Assembly (NCBI GenBank): GCA_004563405.1
Contig: SFTH01000012.1
Coordinates: forward strand, 21,150-85,149
Length of the DNA stretch: 64,000 nt
Direction of reading: 5' to 3'
From: a bacterium
GTDB lineage: Bacteria; Bacillota; Clostridia; Christensenellales; Aristaeellaceae
Every line of letters starts with the position of its first letter. The stretch's first letter is position 1. Shown piece by piece: positions 50,803 to 60,114 of this stretch. The position numbers and the translations under genes were made by a program. The notes beneath the pieces are model-generated. The model saw only the letters and a list, made by a program, of their open reading frames with translations, did not search any database and was not told the origin of the DNA.

Positions 50803-51805
50803 TGAGCTTCTCCTCCTTGAAGGTGATCTTGTGGTCCGAGAGCCATTGCTTCACGCGCAGCACCGTGGTCTCGTCCTGCGGGAGCTGCAAAAGCATCTGG
50901 CCGATGGCCTTGCCGTCCACATTGCGGGTGTTGGCAAAGAGGATGTTCACCGCCGCGCGGCACTCCAGCGCCAGGTTGGAGATCACCGGCTCATAGGCGG
51001 AATAGCCGTCGAACACGATGCGCAGGCAGTTGCTGTCCGAGAAGGAGGTGGGCGCCTCCTGGTTGGGCAGAATCAGCTGGCGGGCGATGCGGGACTGGGG
51101 ATGGATGAACACGTCGCGCACCATGCCCTCCTCCACGACGTGGCTCTGATCCAGCACGGCCACGCGATTGCAGATGCTCTCGATGACCTTCATTTCATGG
51201 GTGATGACCACAATGGTCACGCCCAGCTCCCGGTTGATCCTGCGCAGAAGCTCCAGAATCTGCCGGGTGGTGTTGGGATCCAGGGCGGAGGTGGCCTCGT
51301 CGCAGAGCAACACCTTCGGGTTCATCGCCAGGGCTCGGGCGATGGCCACGCGCTGCTTCTGGCCGCCGGAGAGCTGGCTGGGATAGGACTTGACGCGGTC
51401 GCTCAGGCCCACCAGCTCCAGCAGCTCCAGCGCCCGCTTCTCGGCCTCCTTCCGGGGTACCTGCGCCACCTCCATGGGGTAGCACACGTTCCTGATGGCG
51501 TTGCGCTGGGCCATCAGGTTGAAATCCTGAAAGATCATGCCGATGGAGCGCCGGGTGGTCAGCAGCTCCCGCTGGGACATCTCCATGAGGTTCCGGCCGT
51601 CGAAGATCACCTTGCCGTCGGTGGGCACCTCCAGCAGATTCATGCAGCGCACCAGCGTGCTCTTGCCCGCGCCGGAGAGGCCGATGATGCCGAAGACGTC
51701 TCCCTCGCCGATGGACAGATTGATGTCGTCCAGCGCGACGATGCGCCCGGCCGAACCGTTGAATACCTTGGAGAGATGCTCAATGCGAATGATTTCGTTG
51801 CCCAT
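50780..51805 (-). CDS. metN: Methionine ABC importer ATPase MetN
   Basis: A 341-residue ATPase. Walker A is GLSGAGKST near residue 39, signature LSGGQKQRVAIARAL, Walker B VLLCDEATSALDP. The C-terminal NIL domain (about 265-341) binds methionine and inhibits import. The ATG at 51805 has GGAGG upstream. The 68-base leader has a short hairpin with a T tail but no SAM riboswitch that I can recognise. Confidence 0.95.
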   Translation of the reverse strand: MGNEIIRIEHLSKVFNGSAGRIVALDDINLSIGEGDVFGIIGLSGAGKSTLVRCMNLLEVPTDGKVIFDGRNLMEMSQRELLTTRRSIGMIFQDFNLMAQRNAIRNVCYPMEVAQVPRKEAEKRALELLELVGLSDRVKSYPSQLSGGQKQRVAIARALAMNPKVLLCDEATSALDPNTTRQILELLRRINRELGVTIVVITHEMKVIESICNRVAVLDQSHVVEEGMVRDVFIHPQSRIARQLILPNQEAPTSFSDSNCLRIVFDGYSAYEPVISNLALECRAAVNILFANTRNVDGKAIGQMLLQLPQDETTVLRVKQWLSDHKITFKEEKLNVYGTND

Positions 51806-51829
51806 GCCATAGCCTCCATCGCTGTAAAA

Positions 51830-51845
51830 GCGGAGCCTGCTCCGC
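51830..51845 (-). terminator. Small hairpin in the metN leader
   Basis: GCGGAG-CAGG-CTCCGC, followed on the minus strand by TTTTAC, between the promoter and metN. It could be a weak attenuator. Confidence 0.4.
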
Positions 51846-51873
51846 CTTGATGCACATATATCTTACCATCCTG

Positions 51874-51902
51874 ATTATAAGGGCATGAAACAGCACTGTC
51901 AA
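51874..51902 (-). promoter_or_regulatory. metNI promoter, perfect consensus
   Basis: Minus-strand TTGACA (51897-51902), a 17-base spacer and TATAAT (51874-51879). Confidence 0.9.
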
Positions 51903-51950
51903 GCGCAGGAAAAGAGTTTACAAAGATTGCATGCAGAAAAAGGAATGTGA

Positions 51951-51979
51951 AAAAACCGGCGGTGGATGCGCCGCCGGTT
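51951..51979 (-). terminator. galE terminator
   Basis: A 9-bp perfect stem (51954-51962 with 51971-51979) followed on the minus strand by a T run. It ends galE before the metNI promoter. Confidence 0.85.
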
Positions 51980-52059
51980 CATAAGGGTTGCCTTTCATAT
52001 GCGCGGAGCGGGGTTTGCCCGTTGCGCCGGAAGGATTGCCGGTTCAGAAGATGCGGAAA

Positions 52060-53064
<1,005 letters not shown>

Positions 53065-53102
53065 GGTGATATCCTCGCTTTCACTGAAATGCTCTGTTCA
53101 GC

Positions 53103-53131
53103 ATTATACATGGAATCCGGCGGGGAAACAA
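53103..53131 (-). promoter_or_regulatory. galE promoter
   Basis: Minus-strand TTGTTT (53126-53131), a 17-base spacer and TATAAT (53103-53108), 38 bases before the ATG. Confidence 0.75.
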
Positions 53132-53199
53132 TCCCCGCGCTGTAAAGAATGGCATCGGGACGAAAAAGGGACCGGGATGTTAAAAGCGGTTCATGCAGC

Positions 53200-53228
53200 T
53201 TGACAGTGGAAATCCGGGGCACTATAAT
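53200..53228 (+). promoter_or_regulatory. Promoter of the metG T-box transcript, perfect consensus
   Basis: TTGACA (53200-53205), a 17-base spacer and TATAAT (53223-53228). Confidence 0.92.
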
Positions 53229-53234
53229 GGAAGG

Positions 53235-53479
53235 GTATGGCGATGATGGAGAGAGTAGGGATTCCGATAGCCGAAAGAGAGCCGGGGGAGCTGAAAACCG
53301 GCGGCGGGAGGATTTCTGAACATGGCTCCGGAGCTCCGGGCGCGAAGGGCGGCAGGGCCGCAGTTGAGCGCGCGGCGTGTTCCCGCGTTAAGGGATTCAA
53401 GGCCCGCCTGCGTCCGCAGGACGGGTGAACAGGGTTGGTACCGCGCATCCCAGCGCCCCTCACGGAGGGGCGCTTTTTT
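53235..53479 (+). promoter_or_regulatory. T-box riboswitch, methionine specifier
   Basis: Stem I features (GAGAGAGTAGG, then GAAAGAGAGCC) precede the specifier ATG at 53322-53324 (CTGAAC-ATG-GCTCC). The T-box core GGGTTGGTACCGCG is at 53432-53445, one base longer than the common form. The terminator stem GCGCCCCT with AGGGGCGC (53453-53460, 53466-53473) ends in six T. Uncharged tRNA-Met should favour antitermination into metG. Confidence 0.93.
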
Positions 53480-53505
53480 CATCAACGATCAGGAGGGACA
53501 AGCAC

Positions 53506-55497
53506 ATGTGCAACCAGTGCGATAAGCCGAAATTCTACATCACAACGCCGATCTACTATCCGTCGGGCAACATGCACATCGGCCACACCTACACCACCGT
53601 GGCGGCGGACACCATGACCCGCTTCAAGAAGATGACGGGCTACGACGCCTACTTCCTCACCGGCACCGACGAGCACGGCCAGAAGATCGAGCGCAAGGCG
53701 GCCGAGGCCGGCGTGACGCCCAAGCAGTTCGTGGACAAGATCGTGGCGGAGACCAAGGATCTGTGGAAGCTGATGAACATCGAGTACGACGACTTCATCC
53801 GCACCACCGACGAGCGCCACGAGAAGGTCGTGCAGAAGATCTTCAAGCAGTTCTACGATCAGGGCGACATCTACAAGAGCGAATACGAGGGCCAGTACTG
53901 CGCCGAGTGCGAAGCCTTCTGGACCCCCACCCAGCTCAAGGAGGGCAACCTCTGCCCCGACTGCGGCCGCCCCTGCGAGACTGCCCACGAGGAGAGCTAC
54001 TTCTTCCGCATGAGCAAGTATCAGGACTGGCTGATCGACTACATCGAGACCCATCCGGACTTCATCCAGCCGCCGTCGAGGGCCAATGAGATGCTGAACA
54101 ACTTCCTGCGTCCCGGCCTTCAGGATCTGTGCGTCAGCCGCACGTCGTTCAAGTGGGGCGTGCCGGTGGACTTCGATCCCAAGCACGTGGTCTACGTCTG
54201 GATCGACGCGCTGTCCAACTACATCACCGCCCTGGGCTACGGCAGCGACGATCCTTCGCTGTTCAATAAGTACTGGCCTGCGGACGTGCACCTGGTGGGC
54301 AAGGAGATCGTGCGCTTCCACACGATCTATTGGCCGATCATGCTCCATGCGCTGGGCCTTCCGCTGCCCAAGCAGGTGTTCGGCCACGGCTGGCTGCTCT
54401 TCGGCAACGACAAGATGAGCAAATCCAAGGGCAACGTGGTCTACCCCGCGCCCATCGTGGAGCGCTACGGCGTGGATGCCCTGCGCTACTACCTCATGCG
54501 CGAGATGCCCTTCGGCGCCGACGGCAACTACACCAACGAGGCGTTGCTCACCCGCATGAACGCCGACCTGGTCAACGATCTGGGCAACCTGGTGAGCCGC
54601 ACCGTGGCCATGATCGAGAAGTACTTCGGCGGCGAAGTGCCCGCGCCCGGTGCGGAGGATGAATCCGATATCGCCCTGCGGGAGCGCTTCGAGGCCCTGC
54701 CGGGCATCGTGGAGAAGCACATGAACGAGCTGCAGTTCTCCCTGGCGCTTGCGGAGATCTGGAAGCTCATCGGCGACTGCAACCGCTACATCGACATCAA
54801 CCAGCCCTGGGTGCTGTGCAAGAGCGAGGAGGGCCTGCCCCGCCTGAAGAACTGCATGTACTATCTGGCGGAGTGCATCCGCGCCATCGCCGTGCACATC
54901 TATCCCACCATGCCCTCCACCCCGGAGCGCATCTTCGAACAGATCGGCGTGACGGAGTCTGAACTCAAGACCTGGGAGAGCGTTCAGAAGTTCGGCGGCC
55001 TGAAGAGCGGCACGAAGGTGAAAAAGGGCGCGGCGCTGTTCCCGCGCGTGGATATTAAAAAGGAACTGGAGTTCCTCTACGGCGGCAAGGACGAGGAGCC
55101 CGCCAAGAAGGAAGAGAAGCCCGCGAAGAAGCAGGAGAAGAAGGCCGAAAAGAAGGCGGAGCTGCCCGAGGGTCTCGCCTCCTTCGACGACTTCATGAAG
55201 ATCAAGCTCATCGCGGCCAAGGTCATCGCCTGCGAGAAGGTCGCCAAGAGCGACAAGCTGCTCAAGGAGACCCTGGACGTGGGCGGCGGCGTGACCAGGA
55301 CCGTGTGCTCCGGCATCGCCAAGTATTACGCCCCCGAGGAACTGGTGGGCAAGACCGTGGTCATGGTGGCCAACTTCGCCCCGCGCAAGATGGCGGGCGA
55401 GGTCTCCGAGGGCATGCTGCTGTGCGCCGAGGATGAAAACGGCGTCAGGCTCCTGACCGTGGACGGCTCCGTGGCCCCTGGAAGCGAGATCGGCTGA
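53506..55497 (+). CDS. metG: Methionyl-tRNA synthetase
   Basis: Charges initiator and elongator tRNA-Met. The 663 residues have the class I signature HIGHTYTTVAAD, a zinc knuckle (CAEC...CPDCGRPC), KMSKS at 303-307, the anticodon domain (WVLCKSEE...) and, after a Lys/Glu/Ala linker, a C-terminal OB-fold tRNA-binding domain (about 565-663: FMKIKLIAAKVIACEKVAKSDKLLKETLDVG). I start at the ATG at 53506 behind AGGAGGGA, just after the T-box terminator. It overlaps gpsA by one base. Confidence 0.97.
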   Translation: MCNQCDKPKFYITTPIYYPSGNMHIGHTYTTVAADTMTRFKKMTGYDAYFLTGTDEHGQKIERKAAEAGVTPKQFVDKIVAETKDLWKLMNIEYDDFIRTTDERHEKVVQKIFKQFYDQGDIYKSEYEGQYCAECEAFWTPTQLKEGNLCPDCGRPCETAHEESYFFRMSKYQDWLIDYIETHPDFIQPPSRANEMLNNFLRPGLQDLCVSRTSFKWGVPVDFDPKHVVYVWIDALSNYITALGYGSDDPSLFNKYWPADVHLVGKEIVRFHTIYWPIMLHALGLPLPKQVFGHGWLLFGNDKMSKSKGNVVYPAPIVERYGVDALRYYLMREMPFGADGNYTNEALLTRMNADLVNDLGNLVSRTVAMIEKYFGGEVPAPGAEDESDIALRERFEALPGIVEKHMNELQFSLALAEIWKLIGDCNRYIDINQPWVLCKSEEGLPRLKNCMYYLAECIRAIAVHIYPTMPSTPERIFEQIGVTESELKTWESVQKFGGLKSGTKVKKGAALFPRVDIKKELEFLYGGKDEEPAKKEEKPAKKQEKKAEKKAELPEGLASFDDFMKIKLIAAKVIACEKVAKSDKLLKETLDVGGGVTRTVCSGIAKYYAPEELVGKTVVMVANFAPRKMAGEVSEGMLLCAEDENGVRLLTVDGSVAPGSEIG

Positions 55498-56462
55498 TGA
55501 AGATTACGGTCATCGGCTGCGGCCGCTGGGGATCGCTGATCACCTGGTATCTGGACAAAATCGGGCACGAGGTCAGCCTGTACGGGCGTGCATCCTCGCC
55601 CCACATGCAGCGCTTCCTGGCCGAACGGAAAAACGATCTGCTGGAGCTGCCGGAGAGCGTAAATCTATGCACAGAGCTTTCCTGCGCGCAGGGCGCGGAG
55701 GTCATCGTGATCTCCGTGCCCTCCCAGGCGCTCCAGGGTTTGATGGATCAACTCAAACCCCTTGATCTGAAGGATAGGATCTTCGTATTGTGCATGAAGG
55801 GCGTCGAGGTGGAGACCGGGCGGCGGCTCTCCGAGGTCGCCCGGGCGAACCTGGATCCCTCCTGCGCGGTGGCCGTGTGGCTCGGCCCCGGTCACGTGCA
55901 GGAATTCTACGCGGGCGTGCCCAACTGCATGGTCATCGACAGCGAGGACGCCGCGGCCAAACGGCTGCTGGTGGAGGAATTCTCCAGCCGGCTCATCCGC
56001 TTCTACTACGGCGAGGACCTGATCGGCAACGAAATCGGCGCGGCGGCCAAGAACGTCATCGGCATCGCCGCAGGCGTGCTGGACGGGCTGAAGCTCACCA
56101 CCCTCAAGGGCGCGCTGATGAGCCGCGGCACCCGGGAGATCGCCCGGCTGATCGAGGCCATGGGCGGCAATCCCTTCTCCGCCTACGGCCTGTGCCACCT
56201 GGGCGACTACGAGGCCACCGTGTTCTCCACCTACAGCCACAACCGCCGCTTCGGCGAGATGCTGGTGAAGGGAGAAAAATTCGACAAGCTGGCCGAGGGC
56301 TACTACACCGCCGACGCGCTGCACCGCCTGGGCGCGCGCTACGGCGTGGAGCTGCCCATCTGCACGGCGGTGTACCGGACGCTCTACGAGGGCGCGGAGC
56401 CCCGCGCGGAGATCGAAGGCCTGTTCACCCGAACGCTGAAGAACGAATTCTGGAAGGACTGA
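55497..56462 (+). CDS. gpsA: Glycerol-3-phosphate dehydrogenase, NAD(P)-dependent
   Basis: Reduces dihydroxyacetone phosphate to glycerol-3-phosphate for phospholipids. The 321 residues start with a Rossmann motif (ITVIGCGRWGSLITWYL, less common than GAGxWG). The catalytic region GAAAKNVIGIAAGVLDGLKL and LMSRGTREIARLIEAMGG fit, but the substrate loop usually written SGPSHAEE reads LGPGHVQE here. It is a divergent member, so assignment to gpsA is probable, not certain. It overlaps metG (TGATGA) and is in the same transcript. Confidence 0.85.
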   Translation: MKITVIGCGRWGSLITWYLDKIGHEVSLYGRASSPHMQRFLAERKNDLLELPESVNLCTELSCAQGAEVIVISVPSQALQGLMDQLKPLDLKDRIFVLCMKGVEVETGRRLSEVARANLDPSCAVAVWLGPGHVQEFYAGVPNCMVIDSEDAAAKRLLVEEFSSRLIRFYYGEDLIGNEIGAAAKNVIGIAAGVLDGLKLTTLKGALMSRGTREIARLIEAMGGNPFSAYGLCHLGDYEATVFSTYSHNRRFGEMLVKGEKFDKLAEGYYTADALHRLGARYGVELPICTAVYRTLYEGAEPRAEIEGLFTRTLKNEFWKD

Positions 56463-56502
56463 GGGCGCGCCATCGGTCTTTCCGTCGATGAAGGAAACAC
56501 AC

Positions 56503-57303
56503 ATGCGCATCTTTGACACCCATTGCCACATCGCCGATCCCGCCTTCGACGCGGACCGGGGGGAGGTTCTCGCCCGGATGCGCGCGGCGGGCGTATGCCG
56601 CGCGAACGTGGTGGCCGACCCCTGCGAGGAGGAGCCGAATCAGGAGAAGGTGTTCGCGATCGTGGAGGAGCACGACTTTCTCGTGGCCTCCATCGGCGCG
56701 CATCCCCACAACGCGCGCCGCTACGATGCCGCCGCCGAGGCGGTCATCCTGCAATATCTGAAGCACCCGAAGTGCCGCCTGCTGGGGGAGATCGGCCTGG
56801 ACTACCACTACGATCTCTCGCCGCGCGAGGTACAGAGAGAGGTGTTCGACCGCCAGCTGGAGCTGGCCTGGGAGAGAAAGGTTCCGGTGCAGCTGCACAT
56901 CCGCGAGGCTCACGGCGACAGCATGGACATGCTGCGCGCCCGCGCGGCCGCCGGACGCATGCCCGCGGGCATCATGCACTGCTACACCGGCAGCTGGGAG
57001 GCGGCAAAGGTCTATCTGGATGTGGGGCTGTACATCTCCCTGTCCGGCGCGCTGACCTTCAAAAACGCGCCGAAGCTTCAGGAGGTGGCACGGATGCTGC
57101 CGGAGGATCGCGTTCTCATCGAGACCGACTGCCCCTACATGGCGCCGGTGCCCCTGCGGGGCCGGCGGAACGAGCCCGCCTTCATCTCAAACACCCTCGC
57201 CTGCCTGGCTGCGCTGCGAGGCGTGGGGCCCGAAAAAATGGCGGAGGCGCTGTACGCAAATTCCCTGCGCGCGCTGGGCGTGCAGGACGATATGGAGAAT
57301 TGA
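56503..57303 (+). CDS. TatD-family metal-dependent DNase/hydrolase
   Basis: A 266-residue TIM-barrel hydrolase. Metal ligands are in FDTHCHIADPAF, the glutamate of LLGEIGLDYHYD, the histidines of QLHIREA and GIMHCYTGSW, and the aspartate of VLIETDCPYMAP. TatD proteins act as 3'-5' exonucleases or other hydrolases. The ATG at 56503 has AAGGA eight bases upstream; the longer frame from 56488 begins inside that site. In Firmicutes tatD and metG are often neighbours. Confidence 0.93.
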   Translation: MRIFDTHCHIADPAFDADRGEVLARMRAAGVCRANVVADPCEEEPNQEKVFAIVEEHDFLVASIGAHPHNARRYDAAAEAVILQYLKHPKCRLLGEIGLDYHYDLSPREVQREVFDRQLELAWERKVPVQLHIREAHGDSMDMLRARAAAGRMPAGIMHCYTGSWEAAKVYLDVGLYISLSGALTFKNAPKLQEVARMLPEDRVLIETDCPYMAPVPLRGRRNEPAFISNTLACLAALRGVGPEKMAEALYANSLRALGVQDDMEN

Positions 57304-57307
57304 AGCA

Positions 57308-57835
57308 TTGGAAAACCTGACTGCCATCATTGAGGCCATACTGTTCGTCTCCGGCGATCCGGTGCGCGTGGACGTGCTGGCCCACGCCATGAACCTGACC
57401 GTCTCCGAGCTGGAGGAGGCGCTGAACGAGCTGCGGGATCACCTGGCCCTGGAGAACCGGGGCATCCAGCTCAACCGCAGCGGCGAGGCGGTGTTTCTGT
57501 CCATCTGCCCGAAGTACGCGCCGCAGGTGGAGCTGTTTTTGCAGCCCATTCAGAAGCAGCCGCTGTCCCAGGCCGTGCTGGAGACGCTCTCCATCATCGC
57601 ATACCGGCAGCCCGTCACCAAGGGCGACATCGAGGGCGTGCGCGGCGTGAAGTGCGATTACTCCGTGCAGGCGCTCATCAACCGGGGGTTTATTGAGGAG
57701 TGCGGCCGAAGGGAGACGCTGGGCCGCCCGATCCTCTACCGCACCACCGACAAGTTTTTGCAGCACTTCGGCATCGAAACCCTGGACGAGCTGCCCAACG
57801 TGGACTTCTCCTCCGAGGGAGAAATGCCCACCTGA
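57308..57835 (+). CDS. scpB: Segregation and condensation protein B
   Basis: A partner of SMC and ScpA in chromosome condensation. The 175 residues contain two winged-helix domains: NLTAIIEAILFVSGDPV at the N-terminus and QAVLETLSIIAYRQPVTKGDIEGVRGV ... LINRGFIEECGRRETLGRPILYRTTDKFLQHFGI in the second, which is diagnostic. The start is TTG at 57308, behind GGAG. scpA is not next to it, unlike in many Firmicutes. It closely follows the TatD-type gene and is likely cotranscribed. Confidence 0.95.
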   Translation: MENLTAIIEAILFVSGDPVRVDVLAHAMNLTVSELEEALNELRDHLALENRGIQLNRSGEAVFLSICPKYAPQVELFLQPIQKQPLSQAVLETLSIIAYRQPVTKGDIEGVRGVKCDYSVQALINRGFIEECGRRETLGRPILYRTTDKFLQHFGIETLDELPNVDFSSEGEMPT

Positions 57836-57910
57836 GGCCGCCGGATTGGGGCGCAGACGTAAAAAAACGGCGGTTTTGCGCATTTTGCCGGATTTTACCG
57901 GGCTTTGTGC

Positions 57911-57939
57911 TTGACGGTGATATTTAAAAATTGTATAAT
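57911..57939 (+). promoter_or_regulatory. Promoter of the peptidoglycan-binding protein gene
   Basis: TTGACG (57911-57916), a 17-base spacer and TATAAT (57934-57939), 38 bases before the ATG. Confidence 0.85.
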
Positions 57940-57976
57940 ACTTCTGAAATAATCGTTGTACTTGGAGGATGTGCAC

Positions 57977-59314
57977 ATGTCATACAATGCATCCAGAAGA
58001 ACGCGCGAGCGCAGACTGCGTGCGAAATACCGCAAGAAGATGGTGACCGCAGCCATCATCATGCTGATCATCGGCCTGGTGCTGGGCTTCGTGGCCTGCG
58101 TCGTGACGGCGAAGAAGTCTGACCGCGTGGCCGAGCTGCTGGATCTCAAGCCGCAGTCCCAGCCCGTGGCGCTGGTTACGGAGGAGCCGACGGCGGAGCC
58201 GGACGAGGAGATCGAGGAGAGCGAAATACCGGAGCCCATCGCGACGGAGGAAGCCGTCGCCGCGCCGACGTTTGCAATCGTCCAGGTGGAGCAGGATCCG
58301 GCGGGCGCCGCGAGTCTGCTGACCGACGAGGAGCCCACCCAGTCTCCCGACGACGCCGATGGAGATGTGCCTGGCGCGGAACCCGCCATCGCCTCTGCGC
58401 TGGTGGAGACTCCCGAACCGACGGCGGAGCCCACCGAGGCGCCCACGCCCGAGCCGACCGCGGAGCCGACGCCCGAGCCCACGGAGGAACCCACGCCCGA
58501 GCCGACGCCCGAACCCACGCCCGAACCGGTTGTGCAGCCTGTGTTTGTGCCCTACGGCGAGGAATTCACCTTTGACGCGCAGATCCGCGCGGACGGCAGC
58601 GCGCGCACGGCGGTGGACGACGAGCCCTATGAGACGCTGAACCTGACGCTGAAAATTGATGCGTACAAGGATACCGCCTACTTTGAGGAGAATTACGCCA
58701 GCAGCTACAACCTGCAGGGCAACGAGGCGGCCGTGGAGTTCGACCTGACCCTCAACGGCTACACCGGAAGCACCGAGATCATCCCCCAGAACTTCCTGCT
58801 CATCACCCTCAGCGGCGAGGGAGAGAACATGGAGTCCCAGGGCTTCCAACTGATGGACACCGAGATCGCGGGCAAGACCGACGTGTCGATCGTCAGCGAC
58901 GAGACCAAGACCCTCTACAAGCGCTACCCCTACAATGCCGATCAGGGCGACATGAGCTACATGGTGGTCACCGCCTACAACGAGGGCGTGGCGAACGTCT
59001 ACTTCTTTGAGATCATCGCGCCGGAGGTCGAGGAGCCCGAGACCACCGGGGATGCGCCCGCGACCGAGTCGGGTGAGACCGCGACGGAGACCGCCAGCGG
59101 CGAGGCCCTGACCATCGGCAGCAAGGGCGAGGAGGTCAAGAAGCTCCAGCGCGTGCTGATTGACAACAAGCTTCTCAGCGGCGAGCCGGACGGCCAGTTC
59201 GGCAAGTACACCGCCGAGGCCGTCAAGGAGATGCAGCGCAAGTTCGGCATGGAGGCCACCGGCGTCGCCGATCAGGCCTTCCTGGGCAAGCTGTATGAAT
59301 CGGCAAATCAATAA
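57977..59314 (+). CDS. Membrane-anchored surface protein with Pro-Thr-Glu linker and peptidoglycan-binding domain
   Basis: A 445-residue protein. It has a basic cytoplasmic start (RRTRERRLRAKYRKKM), a membrane segment at about residues 23-45, an acidic Pro/Thr/Glu linker (about 65-185) with many PTPEP units (58430-58530), and a central beta domain of unknown type (about 190-340: FDAQIRADGSARTAVDDEPYETLNLTLKIDAYKD). The C-terminal PG_binding_1 domain (about 380-445) reads GSKGEEVKKLQRVLIDNKLL ... DGQFGKYTAEAVKEMQRKFG. The ATG at 57977 follows TTGGAGGATG. It is likely attached to both membrane and wall. The central domain's role is unknown. Confidence 0.85.
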   Translation: MSYNASRRTRERRLRAKYRKKMVTAAIIMLIIGLVLGFVACVVTAKKSDRVAELLDLKPQSQPVALVTEEPTAEPDEEIEESEIPEPIATEEAVAAPTFAIVQVEQDPAGAASLLTDEEPTQSPDDADGDVPGAEPAIASALVETPEPTAEPTEAPTPEPTAEPTPEPTEEPTPEPTPEPTPEPVVQPVFVPYGEEFTFDAQIRADGSARTAVDDEPYETLNLTLKIDAYKDTAYFEENYASSYNLQGNEAAVEFDLTLNGYTGSTEIIPQNFLLITLSGEGENMESQGFQLMDTEIAGKTDVSIVSDETKTLYKRYPYNADQGDMSYMVVTAYNEGVANVYFFEIIAPEVEEPETTGDAPATESGETATETASGEALTIGSKGEEVKKLQRVLIDNKLLSGEPDGQFGKYTAEAVKEMQRKFGMEATGVADQAFLGKLYESANQ

Positions 59315-59326
59315 GTGAAGCGACCT

Positions 59327-59366
59327 GCCCGGCCGGATCCGCACAGATCCGGCCGGGCGCTTTTTT
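59327..59366 (+). terminator. Terminator of the peptidoglycan-binding protein gene
   Basis: A 12-bp perfect GC-rich stem (59327-59338 with 59347-59358), then GC and six T. Confidence 0.9.
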
Positions 59367-59460
59367 GCGCAAAGGCGGGCAACGGGGGAGGAAGCTCTGC
59401 GCCGGGGGATTTGCCGCGACCGGCGCGCCCGCCTTTGGTGCGAATTTCTTCGAAAGGGGC

Positions 59461-59489
59461 TTGACAAGTACCTGACCGATGGGTATAAT
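59461..59489 (+). promoter_or_regulatory. tRNA-Leu promoter, perfect consensus
   Basis: TTGACA (59461-59466), a 17-base spacer and TATAAT (59484-59489), 13 bases before the tRNA, so the 5' leader is only a few bases. Confidence 0.92.
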
Positions 59490-59501
59490 ATAAATGTTCG
59501 C

Positions 59502-59584
59502 GCGGTCGTGGCGGAATAGGCATACGCGCACGTTTGAGGGGCGTGTGGGAGACCGTACGGGTTCAAGTCCCGTCGACCGCACCA
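59502..59584 (+). tRNA. tRNA-Leu (anticodon GAG), CCA encoded
   Basis: A class II tRNA: acceptor GCGGTCG with CGACCGC, D-stem GCG with CGC, anticodon stem CACGT with GCGTG around TTGAGGG (anticodon GAG), a long variable arm, T-stem ACGGG with CCCGT around TTCAAGT, then A and CCA. Confidence 0.94.
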
Positions 59585-59586
59585 TG

Positions 59587-59623
59587 CCACCTGGCTTTGG
59601 AGACAGAGCCGGGTGGTTTTTTT
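59587..59623 (+). terminator. Terminator behind tRNA-Leu
   Basis: A 10-bp stem (59587-59596 with 59607-59616, one G-U pair) followed by seven T. Confidence 0.88.
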
Positions 59624-59702
59624 GTGCGCGCTTTCCGCAAAGGGAAGCCGGTTGCGCCGGACGGAGCGGGGGTGGTTGCCTGCTTCGCCCGCGGATGGAG
59701 GC

Positions 59703-59930
59703 GGCGGACGAGGCGATCCTGCGGAGCGTGCCGTTGGGATGGCGTGGGGTTGCAACGCGCAGGGGATGCGGACGAGGCGATCCTGCGGAGCGCGCCGTTG
59801 GGATGGCGTGGGGTTGCAACGCGCAGGGGATGCGGACGAGGCGGTCCTGCGGAGCGTGCCGTTGGGATGCGTGGGGTTGCAACGCGCAGGGGATGCGGGT
59901 GAGGCGATCCTGCGGAGCGCGCCGCCTGGG
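59703..59930. repeat. Four tandem copies of a 63-64-bp repeat
   Basis: Units begin with GACGAGGCGATCCTGCGGAG at 59707, 59771, 59835 and about 59898, giving periods of 64, 64 and 63. The first three are near-identical and the fourth diverges after 25 bases. Unit text continues CGTGCCGTTGGGATGGCGTGGGGTTGCAACGCGCAGGG. A short inverted piece (CGCCTCGTCTGCGTCCGCC) lies near 60086. Both strands stay open as reading frames only because the unit is GC-rich; I see no gene between the tRNA terminator and mgtE. Confidence 0.9.
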
Positions 59931-60114
59931 CGCATCGCGTCGTCGTTTGCCGCGCGCAGTGGGCATCGCGGCTTGATGGGGGGTACTGGCGTGCAGTCGG
60001 CGAGGGGCGGACCGTATGCGCACGGATGGCAAAGGCGCGCCCCGCTTTCGGGGGCAGGTTTGGGACCTGTCCGAGAGCGGGGTGCGCCTCGTCTGCGTCC
60101 GCCGTTGGGCGGGT

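Noticed and set aside
51806..51873. SAM riboswitch or T-box before metN
   Set aside because: The leader is too short and lacks the conserved cores of both; only a small hairpin is visible.
58430..58530. Pro-Thr-Glu-Pro repeats as an independent DNA repeat element
   Set aside because: They are in frame and encode the wall linker of the surface protein.
59703..59930. Tandem array as a CRISPR
   Set aside because: Units are contiguous with no unique spacers and no cas genes are nearby.
59223..60032. Minus-strand frame over the tRNA-Leu and repeats
   Set aside because: It crosses a tRNA gene and the 64-bp repeats; the repeated RIPCALQPHA text is only the array read in one frame.
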